From Mycolicibacterium sp. P1-18 (GTDB lineage Bacteria; Actinomycetota; Actinomycetes; Mycobacteriales; Mycobacteriaceae): DNA of 64,000 nucleotides. Where the stretch lies: contig NZ_NPKR01000001.1 in assembly GCF_008329535.1 (NCBI RefSeq), positions 372,001 to 436,000 of the forward strand, in the 5' to 3' direction. A program made the translations under genes and the position numbers. A model generated the notes under the pieces. It saw only the letters and a program-made list of their open reading frames with translations. It had not been told where the DNA came from and made no database searches. Within the stretch, counting starts at the first letter, position 1; every line of letters starts with the position of its first letter. Below, in pieces: positions 27,891 to 37,924 of the stretch.

Positions 27891-28559
27891 CTAACCCGCG
27901 GCCGTCCCACCGCCACTCGGCGTCTCGGGCGCCGCGGTCGGCGGCACCGTCACGGTCTGCGTCACGGTGCTGGTGCTCGTGCTGGTGCTCGTCGACACGG
28001 TCGTGCTCGTGGTCGGCGTCGTCGTGGTGGTGGTCGTGGTGGTCGTCGTCGGCGAGTCGGTCGTGGTGGTCGTCGTCGGCGCATCGGTGGTGGTGCTCGG
28101 CGACTCGGTCTGCGTCACCGTCTCGGTGCCGCCGCCCGTCGGTGCCGGCACGACGGACCCGGCGTCCGACGTCGTCGTGGTCGCGCTGGTGCTCGACGAC
28201 GTAGTCGACGTGGAACTGGAGTCGTCGCCGGTGAGGGAGACGATGGCGTAGACGATCAGCGCGAGGAGGATGACGCCCACGGCGCCGAGGCTGACCAGAC
28301 CGGGCGGGGTCTTGTACCAGGGTCGCGGGGGCTCGACCGGAGGCTGCGGTTGGCCGTAGCCCTGCTGGCCGTAGTCGGGTTGTCCGTATTCGGGCTGCTG
28401 GGCGTACGGGTCCTGCGCTCCGTAGTTGGCCGCCATGGTCGGATCGCCGTAGGCCTGCGAATCACCGCCGCCGCGGGGGTAGCCGCCGTACTGCGTCGGC
28501 TCGCCGTCGGAGTAATACGGGTCGTCTTGGGGTCCGCGGGGACCGTCGTTGCGCGCCAC
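27891..28559 (-). CDS. Single-pass membrane protein with Tyr/Gln-rich head and Thr-rich tail
   Basis: A 222-residue protein: cytoplasmic head rich in Tyr, Gln, Gly and Pro (YGQPDYGQQGYGQPQPP), one membrane helix (LVSLGAVGVILLALIVYAIVSL), then an outer tail dominated by Thr/Ser with a run of about 11 Thr and VTQTVTVP. Function unknown; likely a cell-envelope spacer. GTG 28559 is chosen because a TAACAT box sits eight bases upstream; in-frame GTG codons further up exist but have no promoter support. Confidence 0.7.
   Translation of the reverse strand: MARNDGPRGPQDDPYYSDGEPTQYGGYPRGGGDSQAYGDPTMAANYGAQDPYAQQPEYGQPDYGQQGYGQPQPPVEPPRPWYKTPPGLVSLGAVGVILLALIVYAIVSLTGDDSSSTSTTSSSTSATTTTSDAGSVVPAPTGGGTETVTQTESPSTTTDAPTTTTTTDSPTTTTTTTTTTTPTTSTTVSTSTSTSTSTVTQTVTVPPTAAPETPSGGGTAAG
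27987..28107 (-). repeat. Thr-codon microsatellite
   Basis: GTC/GTG-type trinucleotide tract (ACC/ACG/ACT on the coding strand) encoding the Thr run of the membrane protein's tail. Confidence 0.6.
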
Positions 28560-28567
28560 GACGACCG

Positions 28568-28573
28568 ATGTTA
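28568..28573 (-). promoter_or_regulatory. -10 box (TAACAT) for the Thr-rich membrane protein
   Basis: On the minus strand TAACAT is eight bases before GTG 28559. Two A7 tracts (28644-28650 and 28656-28662 as T on the plus strand) lie ~75-90 bp upstream and could act as a bent or UP-like element. Confidence 0.4.
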
Positions 28574-28729
28574 CCCAGTGCGGCATCGGGTCTTGGGAGG
28601 CCGACACCGGCGGGGCGTGACGGCGACGCGCCGAAACGCTCAGTTTTTTTGAAGGTTTTTTTCAGGCGGTCTATACCACCTGGGGCGACGCCGTGGTCGG
28701 CTACCTTCCGGGCCCACCTCACATGGTCG

Positions 28730-29011
28730 TTAATTTTCCGGTTGAACGGCACTATAACGGTAATTATTCCGATCGCGGTGAGCCCTCCGGGAACGGCGAC
28801 GAGCAGGCGCAGCAACCCCACTTTGCGCCGTCGAGTGCCACCGCCGCCCCGGCGCGTCCTGGGATTTCGCAGGCCAGGGCGTTGCCGCGAGGTGTCCATT
28901 CCTGAAAGCCCGAGTTGCCATCCGCCGTTTTTCGGAAAAGATGCAATGGCACCTCGACGGGAGGCGTACACGTAGTGGACACCGTCGGGACACATGACCA
29001 AGGGATCTCAG
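28730..29011 (+). promoter_or_regulatory. Candidate promoter and structured leader of the peptide ABC operon
   Basis: TTAATT (28730-28735) and TATAAC (28753-28758) are spaced 17 bp and could start the operon, giving a leader of about 245 bases. Within it, 28885-28900 pairs with 28945-28960: a ~15-bp stem (arm CCGCGAGGTG..CCATT) with a one-base bulge on each side enclosing ~44 bases, including a small CCG/CGG hairpin with T5. GGGAGG just after the stem could be a further ribosome contact. No known riboswitch class recognised. Confidence 0.4.
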
Positions 29012-30670
29012 ATGACGAAGATGCGCAAGGCGGTGACCGCGGCCGTCGTCGCGGCGCTGACCACATTCGGTGTCGCCGCGTGCGGGGGTGACACCGGTGA
29101 CAGTAGCGGCGCCGGCAGTGGCAGCGGCGGCGGTGACGTCAACGTGACGATGACGTCGTTCCCCGACTACGTCGACCCGCAGCTGTCCTACACCGTCGAG
29201 GGCTGGGAGACGCTGTACAACGTCTACACCCCGCTACTCACCTACAAGCACGCCAAGGGCGAGGACGGCACCAAGGTGGTTCCCGGCCTGGCCGAGGCGA
29301 TGCCGACGGTCTCCCCCGACGGCAAGACCTACAAGCTCAAGCTGCGCTCGAACATGAAGTACTCCGACGGCACCCCGATCAAGGCGTCGGACTTCACCTA
29401 CGCCATTCAGCGCCTGTTCAAGGCCAACTCGGGCGGCTCGGTGTTCTACGAGACCATCGTCGGCGCCAAGGACTACGCCGGCGGCACGGCCAACACCATC
29501 AGCGGCATCGTCACCGACGACGCCACCGGCGACATCACCATCACGTTGACCGAGCCCAACGGCACCTTCGACAGCATCCTCGGCCTGACCTTCGCCGCGC
29601 CCGTCCCGCCGAGCACCCCGCTGGACAAGGACGCCACCAACAACCCGCCGCCCTCGAGCGGCCCGTTCATGATCTCCAACGTGCAAGCACCGCAGACCAT
29701 GACGCTGGAGCGCAACCCGAACTTCAAGACCGTGAAGGACGCCGGCGCAACGGAAGTCGCCGACGCGAACGTCGACAAGATCACCATCACGCAGAACAAG
29801 AGCAACACCGCACAGGTCACCGACATCGAGCAGAACCGCGTCGACTACATGTCCGATCCGCCGGACGCCGACCGGCTCGCCGAGGTCAAGTCGCGCTTCG
29901 GGGATCGCTTCCGCATGGAGGAGTCGATCAACACCTACTACTTCTGGATGAACAACCAGAAGGCGCCGTTCAACGATCTGCGCGTGCGCCAGGCCGTGAA
30001 CTACGCGATCGACCCCGAGGCGCTCAACCGGGTCTTCGGTGGCCGCCTGCACGCGTCGCAGCAGATCCTTCCGCCGGGCATGCCGGGCTACCAGGAGTTC
30101 AAGCTCTACCCGGGCCAGGACATGAACAAGGCCAAGCAGCTGATCGCCGAGGCCAACCCGGCCGACAAGGACATCACGGTGTGGACCGACGACGAGCCGG
30201 ACCGCAAGCGGATCGGTGAGTACTACCACGACGTGCTGTCCCAGCTCGGGTTCAACGCCACGCTGAAGGTGATCTCCGGCGACGTCTACTGGGCCACCAT
30301 CGGCAACCAGTCCACGCCCGACCTCGACACCGGCTTCGGTGACTGGTTCCAGGACTTCCCGCACCCGGACGACTTCTTCCGCCCGCTGCTCAACGGTGCC
30401 AGCATCCTGCCCACCAACGGCAACAACTACTCGCGGGCCAGCTTCCCCGAGCTCGACGCCAAGATGAACGAGCTGCGCACCAAGCAGCTGGAGGATCCGG
30501 GCGTGAAGGACCAGTACGCGGCGCTCGACAAGGCGTACATGGAGCAGGCGGCGTGGGCGCCGTACGGCAACGAGCAGTACACCACCTTCCTTTCTGAGCG
30601 CATGGACTTCGACAAGAGTTACCGCCATCTGCTGTTCAGCCAGGACTTCTCGTCCTTCGCCATCAAGTAA
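29012..30670 (+). CDS. Peptide/nickel-type ABC substrate-binding lipoprotein
   Basis: A 552-residue family-5 solute-binding protein. The lipoprotein signal ends in the lipobox GVAAC, so the mature Cys is acylated and the protein is tethered outside the membrane; a Ser/Gly linker follows. Family-5 features: ETLYNVYTPLLTY, the SYKL-like segment VSPDGKTYKLKLRSNMKYSDGTPIKASDF, and NNQKAPFNDLRVRQAVNYAID. Likely ligands are oligopeptides, but the pocket cannot be read. ATG 29012 has AGGGA six bases upstream; ATG 28994 in frame has no RBS. It is the first gene of a five-gene importer operon whose next start overlaps its stop (taATG). Confidence 0.9.
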   Translation: MTKMRKAVTAAVVAALTTFGVAACGGDTGDSSGAGSGSGGGDVNVTMTSFPDYVDPQLSYTVEGWETLYNVYTPLLTYKHAKGEDGTKVVPGLAEAMPTVSPDGKTYKLKLRSNMKYSDGTPIKASDFTYAIQRLFKANSGGSVFYETIVGAKDYAGGTANTISGIVTDDATGDITITLTEPNGTFDSILGLTFAAPVPPSTPLDKDATNNPPPSSGPFMISNVQAPQTMTLERNPNFKTVKDAGATEVADANVDKITITQNKSNTAQVTDIEQNRVDYMSDPPDADRLAEVKSRFGDRFRMEESINTYYFWMNNQKAPFNDLRVRQAVNYAIDPEALNRVFGGRLHASQQILPPGMPGYQEFKLYPGQDMNKAKQLIAEANPADKDITVWTDDEPDRKRIGEYYHDVLSQLGFNATLKVISGDVYWATIGNQSTPDLDTGFGDWFQDFPHPDDFFRPLLNGASILPTNGNNYSRASFPELDAKMNELRTKQLEDPGVKDQYAALDKAYMEQAAWAPYGNEQYTTFLSERMDFDKSYRHLLFSQDFSSFAIK

Positions 30671-31707
30671 TGGCTGCCCCCTTCGGTGAGGTGGAAGTGG
30701 CGGACGAGCCGCCACTTCCCACCGGAGTTCCGGCTGCCCGGATCCAGGGGCGTAGCCCCTGGTATCTGGCCGGACTTCGGTTGCGCCGCAACAAGGTCAG
30801 TCTCGGATTCGGCGTGCTCTTCATCGCCATCGTGCTGTTGTGCCTCGCCGCCCCGCTGTGGGCGGATCACGTGGCACACACCACCCCGGATGCCAACCAC
30901 ATCACCGACACGATCGACGTGGGCGGCCAGCAGGTCGACATCGTCTCGCCCGACGGCACGCCGATCGGTCCCGGGTTGCGCGGTCAGTACCTGCTCGGCG
31001 CGGACCAGAACGGGCGCGACGTGATGGTGCGACTGCTCTACGGCGGACGCACGTCGCTGTTCATCGGCGTGATCTCCGCGGCCATCACCACCGTCGTGGC
31101 GGTCGTGGTCGGACTGCTCTGCGGGTACTACCGCGGCTGGATCGACGCGATCCTCTCGCGGGTGATGGACGTCGTGTGGGCCTTCCCCGTGCTGCTGTTG
31201 GGCATCGCGCTGGGTACGGCGCTGGCGGTGGGCGGGCTGAGCCTCGGCTTCACCACCATCGCCGGTGACTCGGTGTGGATTCCGATCCTGATCATCGGCC
31301 TGGTGTACGTGCCGTACATGGCCAGGCCCATCCGCGGCGAGGTCCTCGCGCTGCGGGAGAAGGAGTTCGTGGAGGCCGCCGTCGCCCAGGGCAAGGGCTC
31401 GCTTCGCATCATGATCACCGAACTGCTGCCCAACGTCGTGTCGACCATCATCGTGTTCTTCACCTTGAACATCGCCAACGACATGCTGCTGGAATCAGCA
31501 CTGTCCTTCCTCGGGGCGGGTGTCCGACCCCCCAGCGCGTCGTGGGGAACCATGATCGCCGACGGCTACCAGACCATCTACACCGCGCCGCACCTGACCA
31601 TCATCCCCGGACTGATGATCGTGCTGACGGTGCTGTCGCTCAACGTGTTTGGCGACGGTCTGCGTGACGCCCTCGATCCCCGCGCCAAGATCCGACTGGA
31701 GCACTAG
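30670..31707 (+). CDS. ABC transporter permease, DppC/OppC-type
   Basis: A 345-residue inner-membrane permease with the OppC-like N-terminal extension and first helix (VSLGFGVLFIAIVLLCLAAP), an outer segment, then the five-helix BPD transport domain. The EAA loop (EAAVAQGKGSLRIMITELLPN) contacts the ATPases. It overlaps the binding-protein gene by one base. It precedes the DppB-type subunit, the reverse of the usual B-C order. Confidence 0.9.
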   Translation: MAAPFGEVEVADEPPLPTGVPAARIQGRSPWYLAGLRLRRNKVSLGFGVLFIAIVLLCLAAPLWADHVAHTTPDANHITDTIDVGGQQVDIVSPDGTPIGPGLRGQYLLGADQNGRDVMVRLLYGGRTSLFIGVISAAITTVVAVVVGLLCGYYRGWIDAILSRVMDVVWAFPVLLLGIALGTALAVGGLSLGFTTIAGDSVWIPILIIGLVYVPYMARPIRGEVLALREKEFVEAAVAQGKGSLRIMITELLPNVVSTIIVFFTLNIANDMLLESALSFLGAGVRPPSASWGTMIADGYQTIYTAPHLTIIPGLMIVLTVLSLNVFGDGLRDALDPRAKIRLEH

Positions 31708-31712
31708 CCCCA

Positions 31713-32671
31713 ATGTTTCGTTTCGTCGCCCGGCGACTGTCCGGGATGATCGCCGTGCTCTTTGCCATCTCGGTGATCGTCTTCCTGATCTTCAACGTGA
31801 TCCCCAACTCCAACCCCGCCATCCGCATCGCCGGCAAGAACGCCAACCCCGAGCTCATCGCCCGGGTGAGTGCGGATCTTGGTCTGGATCAACCGGTTTG
31901 GGTGCAATACCTGACGTTGATGCGAAAGATCTTCACCGGGCAGCTGACGTCCTACGCCAGCGCCCAGAACGTCACCGACCAGATCTGGCGCGGTCTGCCC
32001 GCCACGCTGTCGCTCACCATCGGCGCCGCCGTGCTGTGGATGGTGCTGGCGGTCGTCTTCGGCTACCTGAGCGCGATCCACTCCGGCAAGTTCACCGACC
32101 GCGCCCTGACGATCCTGTCGCTGGTGGGCATCTCGATGCCGGTGTTCTGGCTGGCGGCGATCCTGCTGTACTTCCTGACCTTCAAGGTGCAGCTGTTTCC
32201 CACCAGCAGCTACGTGCCGCTCACCACCGATCCGTTCAGGTGGGCGTCGCATCTGATCCTGCCCTGGCTGACGTTGGCGGTGCTCTACGTCGGCTTCTAC
32301 AGCCGGGTGCTGCGCTCCAACATGCTCGACGTGATGAACGAGGACTACGTCCGCACCGCCCGGGCCAAGGGTCTGCCCGAGCGCCAGGTGCGCATCCGGC
32401 ACGTCCTGCGCAACTCGATGATTCCCATCGTCACGCTGTTCGGACTGGACTTCGGCGCGGTGGTCGGTGGCGGCGCCATCCTCACCGAAACGGTGTTCAA
32501 CATCAACGGCGTCGGGCTCTACGCAGGGCGAGCCATCGGCAGTCTCGACCTGCCCCCGCTGATGGGCGTGACGATGTTCGGCGCGTTCTTCATCGTCTTC
32601 TTCAACACGGTCGTGGACATCCTGTATGCCTTCCTCGACCCCCGCATTCGACTCGGAGAGGCGGCACCCGC

Positions 32672-32675
<4 letters not shown>
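31713..32675 (+). CDS. ABC transporter permease, DppB/OppB-type
   Basis: A 320-residue permease partner. It starts MFRFVARRLSGMIAVLFAIS, typical of DppB, has six predicted helices, and the EAA loop reads RTARAKGLPERQVRIRHVLRNS. FNINGVGLYAGRAI near the end is family-typical. It starts 5 bp after the DppC-type gene and its stop overlaps the next ATG. Confidence 0.9.
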
Positions 32676-33669
<994 letters not shown>

Positions 33670-33673
<4 letters not shown>

Positions 33674-34668
33674 GTGGTGAGCCCCTGCTCGAGGTGACCA
33701 ACCTCGTCAAGCACTTCCCGGTCAAGTCGGGAGTGATCGTCGACCGGGTGGTCGCCCACGTCAAGGCGGTCGACGGCGTCAGCCTGACCATCAACGAGGG
33801 CGAGACGCTGGGCTTGGTCGGTGAATCCGGTTGCGGCAAGTCCACTCTGAGTCGGACCCTCCTGCAGTTGACCGCACCGACGTCGGGATCGGTCAAGTTC
33901 CTCGGCGAGGAGTTGGTGGGCCGGTCGCGGCGCAGCCTGCGTCCGGTGCGACGACAGATGCAGATGATCTTCCAGGATCCCTACGCCTCGTTGAACCCGC
34001 GCAAGCGCGTCGGTCAGATCATCGGGGAACCCATGGAGTTGCACGGGTTGGCCAATGGCCGCGACGTCAGCCGGCGGGTTCAGGATCTACTGGACCGCGT
34101 CGGGCTCAGTCCCGAACACGCCAACCGCTACCCGCACGAGTTCTCCGGTGGCCAGCGTCAACGGATCGGGATCGCCAGGGCTCTCGCCCTGCAGCCCAAG
34201 CTGATCATCGCCGACGAACCGGTGTCGGCGTTGGACGTCTCGGTGCAGGCCCAGATCATCAACCTGCTCAAGGACTTGCAGGAGGAGCTCGGTCTGTCGT
34301 ACCTCTTCGTCGCCCACGATCTGGGCGTCGTGCGGCACGTCTCGGATCGGGTCGCGGTGATGTACCTCGGTCGGATCGTCGAAAGCGCGCCTGCCGCAAA
34401 GCTCTACGACAGTCCGCTTCACCCGTATTCGAATGCCTTGCTCTCCGCGGTGCCAATTCCCGATCCGAAGCTCAACGTGGCCCGCGAACGGCTGGTCCTC
34501 GAGGGCGACGTGCCCAGCCCCATCGATCCACCGTCGGGCTGCCACTTCCACACCCGCTGTCCGTGGGCGACGGAGGTCTGTACCGTCGACGATCCTCGGC
34601 TGGAGGAGCTGGAGAGCGCTCACGTGGCGGCCTGCCACCACCCGCGGAACCTGGTCGCGCAGAACTGA
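33670..34668 (+). CDS. ABC transporter ATPase, DppF/OppF-type
   Basis: A 332-residue second ATPase: Walker [27 protein letters not shown], signature [12 protein letters not shown], Walker [14 protein letters not shown]-loop VAHDLG, and a Cys-containing C-terminal oligopeptide domain ([15 protein letters not shown]). It completes a full importer (binding protein, two permeases, two ATPases). No terminator was found in the 13 bp before the convergent gene's stop. Confidence 0.92.
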
Positions 34669-34681
34669 ATCGGGGCGTCGG

Positions 34682-35101
34682 CTACTTTGCGGGAGCCGGG
34701 GTGGCCGAGGCGGACGCCGCGGCCGCGTCGGCGGCGGCCTTGGCGGCCTTGCCCTCGGGGCTGGCCGCGGAGAAGCCGGGTGTCTTCGCCGACGCTTCGC
34801 CGTCGTCGCAATTCAACGACACCAGCAACTGGTCCGTCGCCGAGCCGCCGCTGTTCTCCGGCGGCGGCACCGTGCGGGCGACGGTGTTGGTGACCAGACA
34901 GTCGGGCCAGGCCTTCTGATCGCCCACGGTCGTCGAGACCACGGGCTTGAGGCCGGCGCCGCTGATCGCCGTCTGCGCGTCGCTGTACTTCTGCCCCACG
35001 ACGTCGGGGGCCGAGCCCGCCTGTGCCACACCCGCTCCGAAGCACAGCACCGTCGACGCGGCCGAGGCGGCGAGCACCACGCCACCCACTACCCTGCGCA
35101 T
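34682..35101 (-). CDS. Secreted PASTA-like protein
   Basis: A 139-residue exported protein. The signal peptide runs to about residue 28 (AGVAQAG). Residues ~31-100 resemble one PASTA unit (DVVGQKYSDAQTAISGAGLKPVV) with two Cys residues likely forming a disulfide. The last 40 residues are Ala/Lys-rich. PASTA domains bind muropeptides in kinases and PBPs; a free secreted single unit is less common. ATG 35101 lies one base after the upstream gene's stop, so they form an operon. Confidence 0.75.
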   Translation of the reverse strand: MRRVVGGVVLAASAASTVLCFGAGVAQAGSAPDVVGQKYSDAQTAISGAGLKPVVSTTVGDQKAWPDCLVTNTVARTVPPPENSGGSATDQLLVSLNCDDGEASAKTPGFSAASPEGKAAKAAADAAAASASATPAPAK

Positions 35102-35102
35102 G

Positions 35103-35378
35103 TCAGGACCCACTCTTGGGGGGCGCGGCCTTGGCGATGGGTTCCACGGTCGTGGGGGTGGTCCACGTCGCGGTGGCGCCCATGGTCATGGCGTTGTCCG
35201 TCGGCTGGACGAAGGTGGTGTTGGCGGGTGCGTCACCCGAACCCGCCAGGTCGACGCCGCCGTTGGTGGCGTGCCCGTCGCCGAGGCTGAGGACCCCCAA
35301 GGTGACGAAAGCGGCGGCTCCGGCCAGTCCAAGCACTTTCACGCGCACACCGTCGGTGTGCATTCTCTTCTGGTTCAT
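35103..35378 (-). CDS. Small exported conserved mycobacterial protein
   Basis: A 91-residue protein with an N-terminal hydrophobic helix (VKVLGLAGAAAFVTLGVLSLGD) that is a signal peptide or anchor, then a short segment ending with FVQPT and MTMGATATWTTP, a pattern I recognise from many small mycobacterial proteins of unknown role. It is the first gene of the pair with the PASTA-like protein. Confidence 0.68.
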   Translation of the reverse strand: MNQKRMHTDGVRVKVLGLAGAAAFVTLGVLSLGDGHATNGGVDLAGSGDAPANTTFVQPTDNAMTMGATATWTTPTTVEPIAKAAPPKSGS

Positions 35379-35460
35379 GGACAGATGTTGAACCGCTGAC
35401 CCACGGACAGCCTGAAATCGAACTGTGACGTTGCTCCACGCCCCGCGGGGCTCACAGGAA

Positions 35461-37260
35461 TCAGTAGGGCAGCTGTGGCGGCTGCTGATACACCGGAGGG
35501 GCGTAGGGCGCGTACGGGTTTGGTGCGTAGGGGTTGGGCGCGTACGGGGCGGGCTGCGTCGGGGCGGGGCTGGCAGGAACCTGAATTGGGATGGGTACCG
35601 GCACGAAGGGCACGGTGATGTAGCTGGTCGTCATGGTCGGCGTGCTCGACGTCGTGGTCGTGGTCGTCGTCGTGGTGGTCGTGGGCGTCGTCGTGGTGGT
35701 GGTCGGCGTCGTCGTGGTCGTGGTGGTCGGTTGCGTCGTGGTGGTGGTGACGGGACGTTCCACGGTGACGGTCTCGGTCGACGGCGGCGGCGGGGGTGGC
35801 GGCGGCTGGCTGGTCGCGGTGACGGCGTTCTGCGCAGGCGGCTCGGTCGACGGCGGCGGAGGTGGTGGTTCGATGCTGGTCGGGGGCGGTGCAGGCGGTG
35901 ACGTCGCCGTGACGGGGACGGTGGTGGGGGTGGGCCGCGTCTCGTCGGTGGCACTGGTCAGGGCGATGGCGACGCCGCCCACCGCGACGAGGGCCACCAC
36001 GGCCGCGGCACCGACGAGCAACTGGGGCAGGCGCAGCCACGACCGTGGCTCGTCGTCCTGGCGCGGGTGGTACTGCGCGACGACGCGCGTCGTGCCGGAG
36101 TCGGCGTACGGATCGGCATAGGGATCCTCCCCGGTGTACGGGGTCGGGTCGCCGACGGTGTCGTCGTCCTGGGACCACGCGAGCGCGCGGAACGTCGACG
36201 AGTCCGGCGGCGCGGCCGCAGCGCGGGTGGGGGCAGGCCAGGCGCCGGTGAGCAGCGGGCTGGGTGCCACGCCGGTCTGCGCGTCGGCGTCGGCTCCGTA
36301 GGCCGCGAACAACGCCGCACCGACCGCCGCGTCCAGCGCCGGGTGCGGCGTGGTGACGAACGTGTTCTGGTAAGCCTCCGTCAGCAGGTGGGTGACCAGC
36401 GGGATGCCTGCGCCACCGCCGACGGCGACGACGGCGGAGAGGTCGGCGGGCGCAATCCTGTTGCGCAGCAACGCATCGTCGAGTTCGGTGAGCACGGCCG
36501 CCAGTGGCTCCGCCATGAGCGCGTCGAGCTGGTCCCGCGTCACCGGCACCGTGGTCTGATGGCCGGGCAACTCGACGCGGATCTCCGCCGTCTCCGCCTC
36601 GGACAGACGTTCCTTGGCGAGCCGGCACTCCTCACGCAGCAGGCCCAGTGATCCGACCGCCGCGGTGCCCGCCGGGTCGACCTCGTTCGCGATGCCGTCG
36701 AGCACGTGGGCGAGCAGCGCCTGGTCGAGATGGTCGCCGGAGAAGTCGGTCATCCGCGTCGTCTCGAGGGGCTCGAAGGACGCCGTCGCGTCGGCGAGGG
36801 TGAGGCTGGTGCCGCCGCCGCCGAAGTCCAGCAGCGCGACCACGCCGCGCAGGGGGAGGCCGGGGTTGGCCGCCAACGCCGTCAGCGCCGCCACCGCATC
36901 CGACACCAGCCGCACGGGCACGCCGTTGGGCGACAGGTTCGGCGTGGTCCGCATGGCGTCGCGCAGCGATCGGAGCGTGGCGCCGTTCCAGTGCGCCGGC
37001 ACCGCGAGGGCGATCTGCGACGACGCGTCGCTGCCCGCGTCGACGACCATGGCGTCGAGCGCCTCGGCCATCAGCAGTTCCGCGCGGTAGGAGGTGCCGT
37101 CCTGGCCGATCAGCGGCACCGGATCGCCGACGCGCTCGACGAATCCGCTGAGGACCTCACCGGCCCGGGACAGCACTGAGCGCCGGATGACGGGCTGGTT
37201 GCCAACTCGGGCGGCGACCAGGTTGGTCGTCCCGATCGACAACCCCAACGGATCGCTCAT
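35461..37260 (-). CDS. Hsp70-like membrane protein with Thr/Pro tail (Rv0312-like)
   Basis: A 599-residue protein close in remembered sequence to M. tuberculosis Rv0312. Residues 1-330 form an actin/Hsp70-type ATPase fold: phosphate loop LGLSIGTTNLVAAR, second loop VALLDFGGGGTSLTL and VAVGGGAGIPLVTHLL. It lacks the usual Hsp70 substrate domain. A cytoplasmic acidic linker leads to one membrane helix (LLVGAAAVVALVAVGGVAI), then an outer Pro/Thr tail with Thr runs and YAPNPYAP repeats. Likely a cell-envelope-associated ATP-binding protein of unknown job. ATG 37260 gives MSDPLGLSIG; an in-frame GTG at 37272 exists. Confidence 0.85.
   Translation of the reverse strand: MSDPLGLSIGTTNLVAARVGNQPVIRRSVLSRAGEVLSGFVERVGDPVPLIGQDGTSYRAELLMAEALDAMVVDAGSDASSQIALAVPAHWNGATLRSLRDAMRTTPNLSPNGVPVRLVSDAVAALTALAANPGLPLRGVVALLDFGGGGTSLTLADATASFEPLETTRMTDFSGDHLDQALLAHVLDGIANEVDPAGTAAVGSLGLLREECRLAKERLSEAETAEIRVELPGHQTTVPVTRDQLDALMAEPLAAVLTELDDALLRNRIAPADLSAVVAVGGGAGIPLVTHLLTEAYQNTFVTTPHPALDAAVGAALFAAYGADADAQTGVAPSPLLTGAWPAPTRAAAAPPDSSTFRALAWSQDDDTVGDPTPYTGEDPYADPYADSGTTRVVAQYHPRQDDEPRSWLRLPQLLVGAAAVVALVAVGGVAIALTSATDETRPTPTTVPVTATSPPAPPPTSIEPPPPPPSTEPPAQNAVTATSQPPPPPPPPSTETVTVERPVTTTTTQPTTTTTTTPTTTTTTPTTTTTTTTTTTSSTPTMTTSYITVPFVPVPIPIQVPASPAPTQPAPYAPNPYAPNPYAPYAPPVYQQPPQLPY
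35640..35760 (-). repeat. Thr-codon microsatellite in the Hsp70-like gene
   Basis: Trinucleotide tract (GTC/GTG on the plus strand) encoding TTTTTTTPTTTTTTP-type sequence, the third such tract in the window. Confidence 0.65.
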
Positions 37261-37394
37261 GACGCCGTCCACGATAACCCGCGCGGCGTCGCGGCCGTGC
37301 CAGACACTCCGCGGGAGGCGTCACCAACAGCGTTCTGCCACCGCCATTTTGGATTCATAGAGTACGCACAGCCGGGCCACGGGTGACGGCGGCC

Positions 37395-37412
37395 GTTGAC
37401 GGTGCCGTCAAC
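37395..37412. promoter_or_regulatory. 18-bp inverted repeat before the SnoaL gene
   Basis: GTTGACGG-TG-CCGTCAAC: perfect 8-bp arms with a 2-bp centre, 54 bp before ATG 37466. The left arm contains TTGACG, a good -35, so a bound protein would cover it; no clear -10 at standard spacing. Confidence 0.4.
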
Positions 37413-37465
37413 CTCGTTTGCGGCAAGACCATACACCTCGGGGCACCCTGTGTTGCAATGGCGAG

Positions 37466-37924
37466 ATGGGTGACATCGAAGACATTCAGCGGGTCAAGTA
37501 CCGGTATCTGCGCGCGCTCGACACCAAGCACTGGGACGAGTTCGCCGACACTCTCACCGAGGACGTCGTCGGCGACTACGGCGAATCCCTCGGCGAGGAG
37601 CACCACTTCACGGATCGGGCGACCCTCGTCGAGTTCATGCGCACCTCGATGCCCGCCGACGTGATCACCGACCACCGGGTCACGCACCCCGAGATCGAGG
37701 TCGACGGCGACGAGGCGACCGCCATCTGGTACCTGCAGGACAAGGTGATCGTCCCCAAGTTCGACTTCATGTTGATCGGGGCCGGTTTCTATCGCGACCG
37801 CTACCGGCGCACCCCCGACGGCTGGAAGATCAGCGTGACCGGTTACGACCGCACCTACGATGCGTCGTTCTCGACCAAGGCGCTCGACTTCAACGTGAAA
37901 GCCGGTCGCGCGGTAGCCCTTTGA
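37466..37924 (+). CDS. SnoaL/NTF2-like protein (Rv0310c-like)
   Basis: A 152-residue single-domain alpha+beta cone protein with the SnoaL_4 pattern: DIQRVKYRYLRALDTKHWDEFADTLTEDVV, then TDHRVTHPEIEVDGDEATAIWYLQD. Such proteins are small-molecule isomerases, dehydratases or binding proteins. Position next to the Rv0309-like gene matches Rv0310c in M. tuberculosis as I recall it. Its stop abuts the stop of the convergent gene. Confidence 0.82.
   Translation: MGDIEDIQRVKYRYLRALDTKHWDEFADTLTEDVVGDYGESLGEEHHFTDRATLVEFMRTSMPADVITDHRVTHPEIEVDGDEATAIWYLQDKVIVPKFDFMLIGAGFYRDRYRRTPDGWKISVTGYDRTYDASFSTKALDFNVKAGRAVAL

Noticed and set aside
28644..28662. T7 runs as rho-independent terminators
   Set aside because: No convincing GC-rich stem precedes either run in the direction needed.
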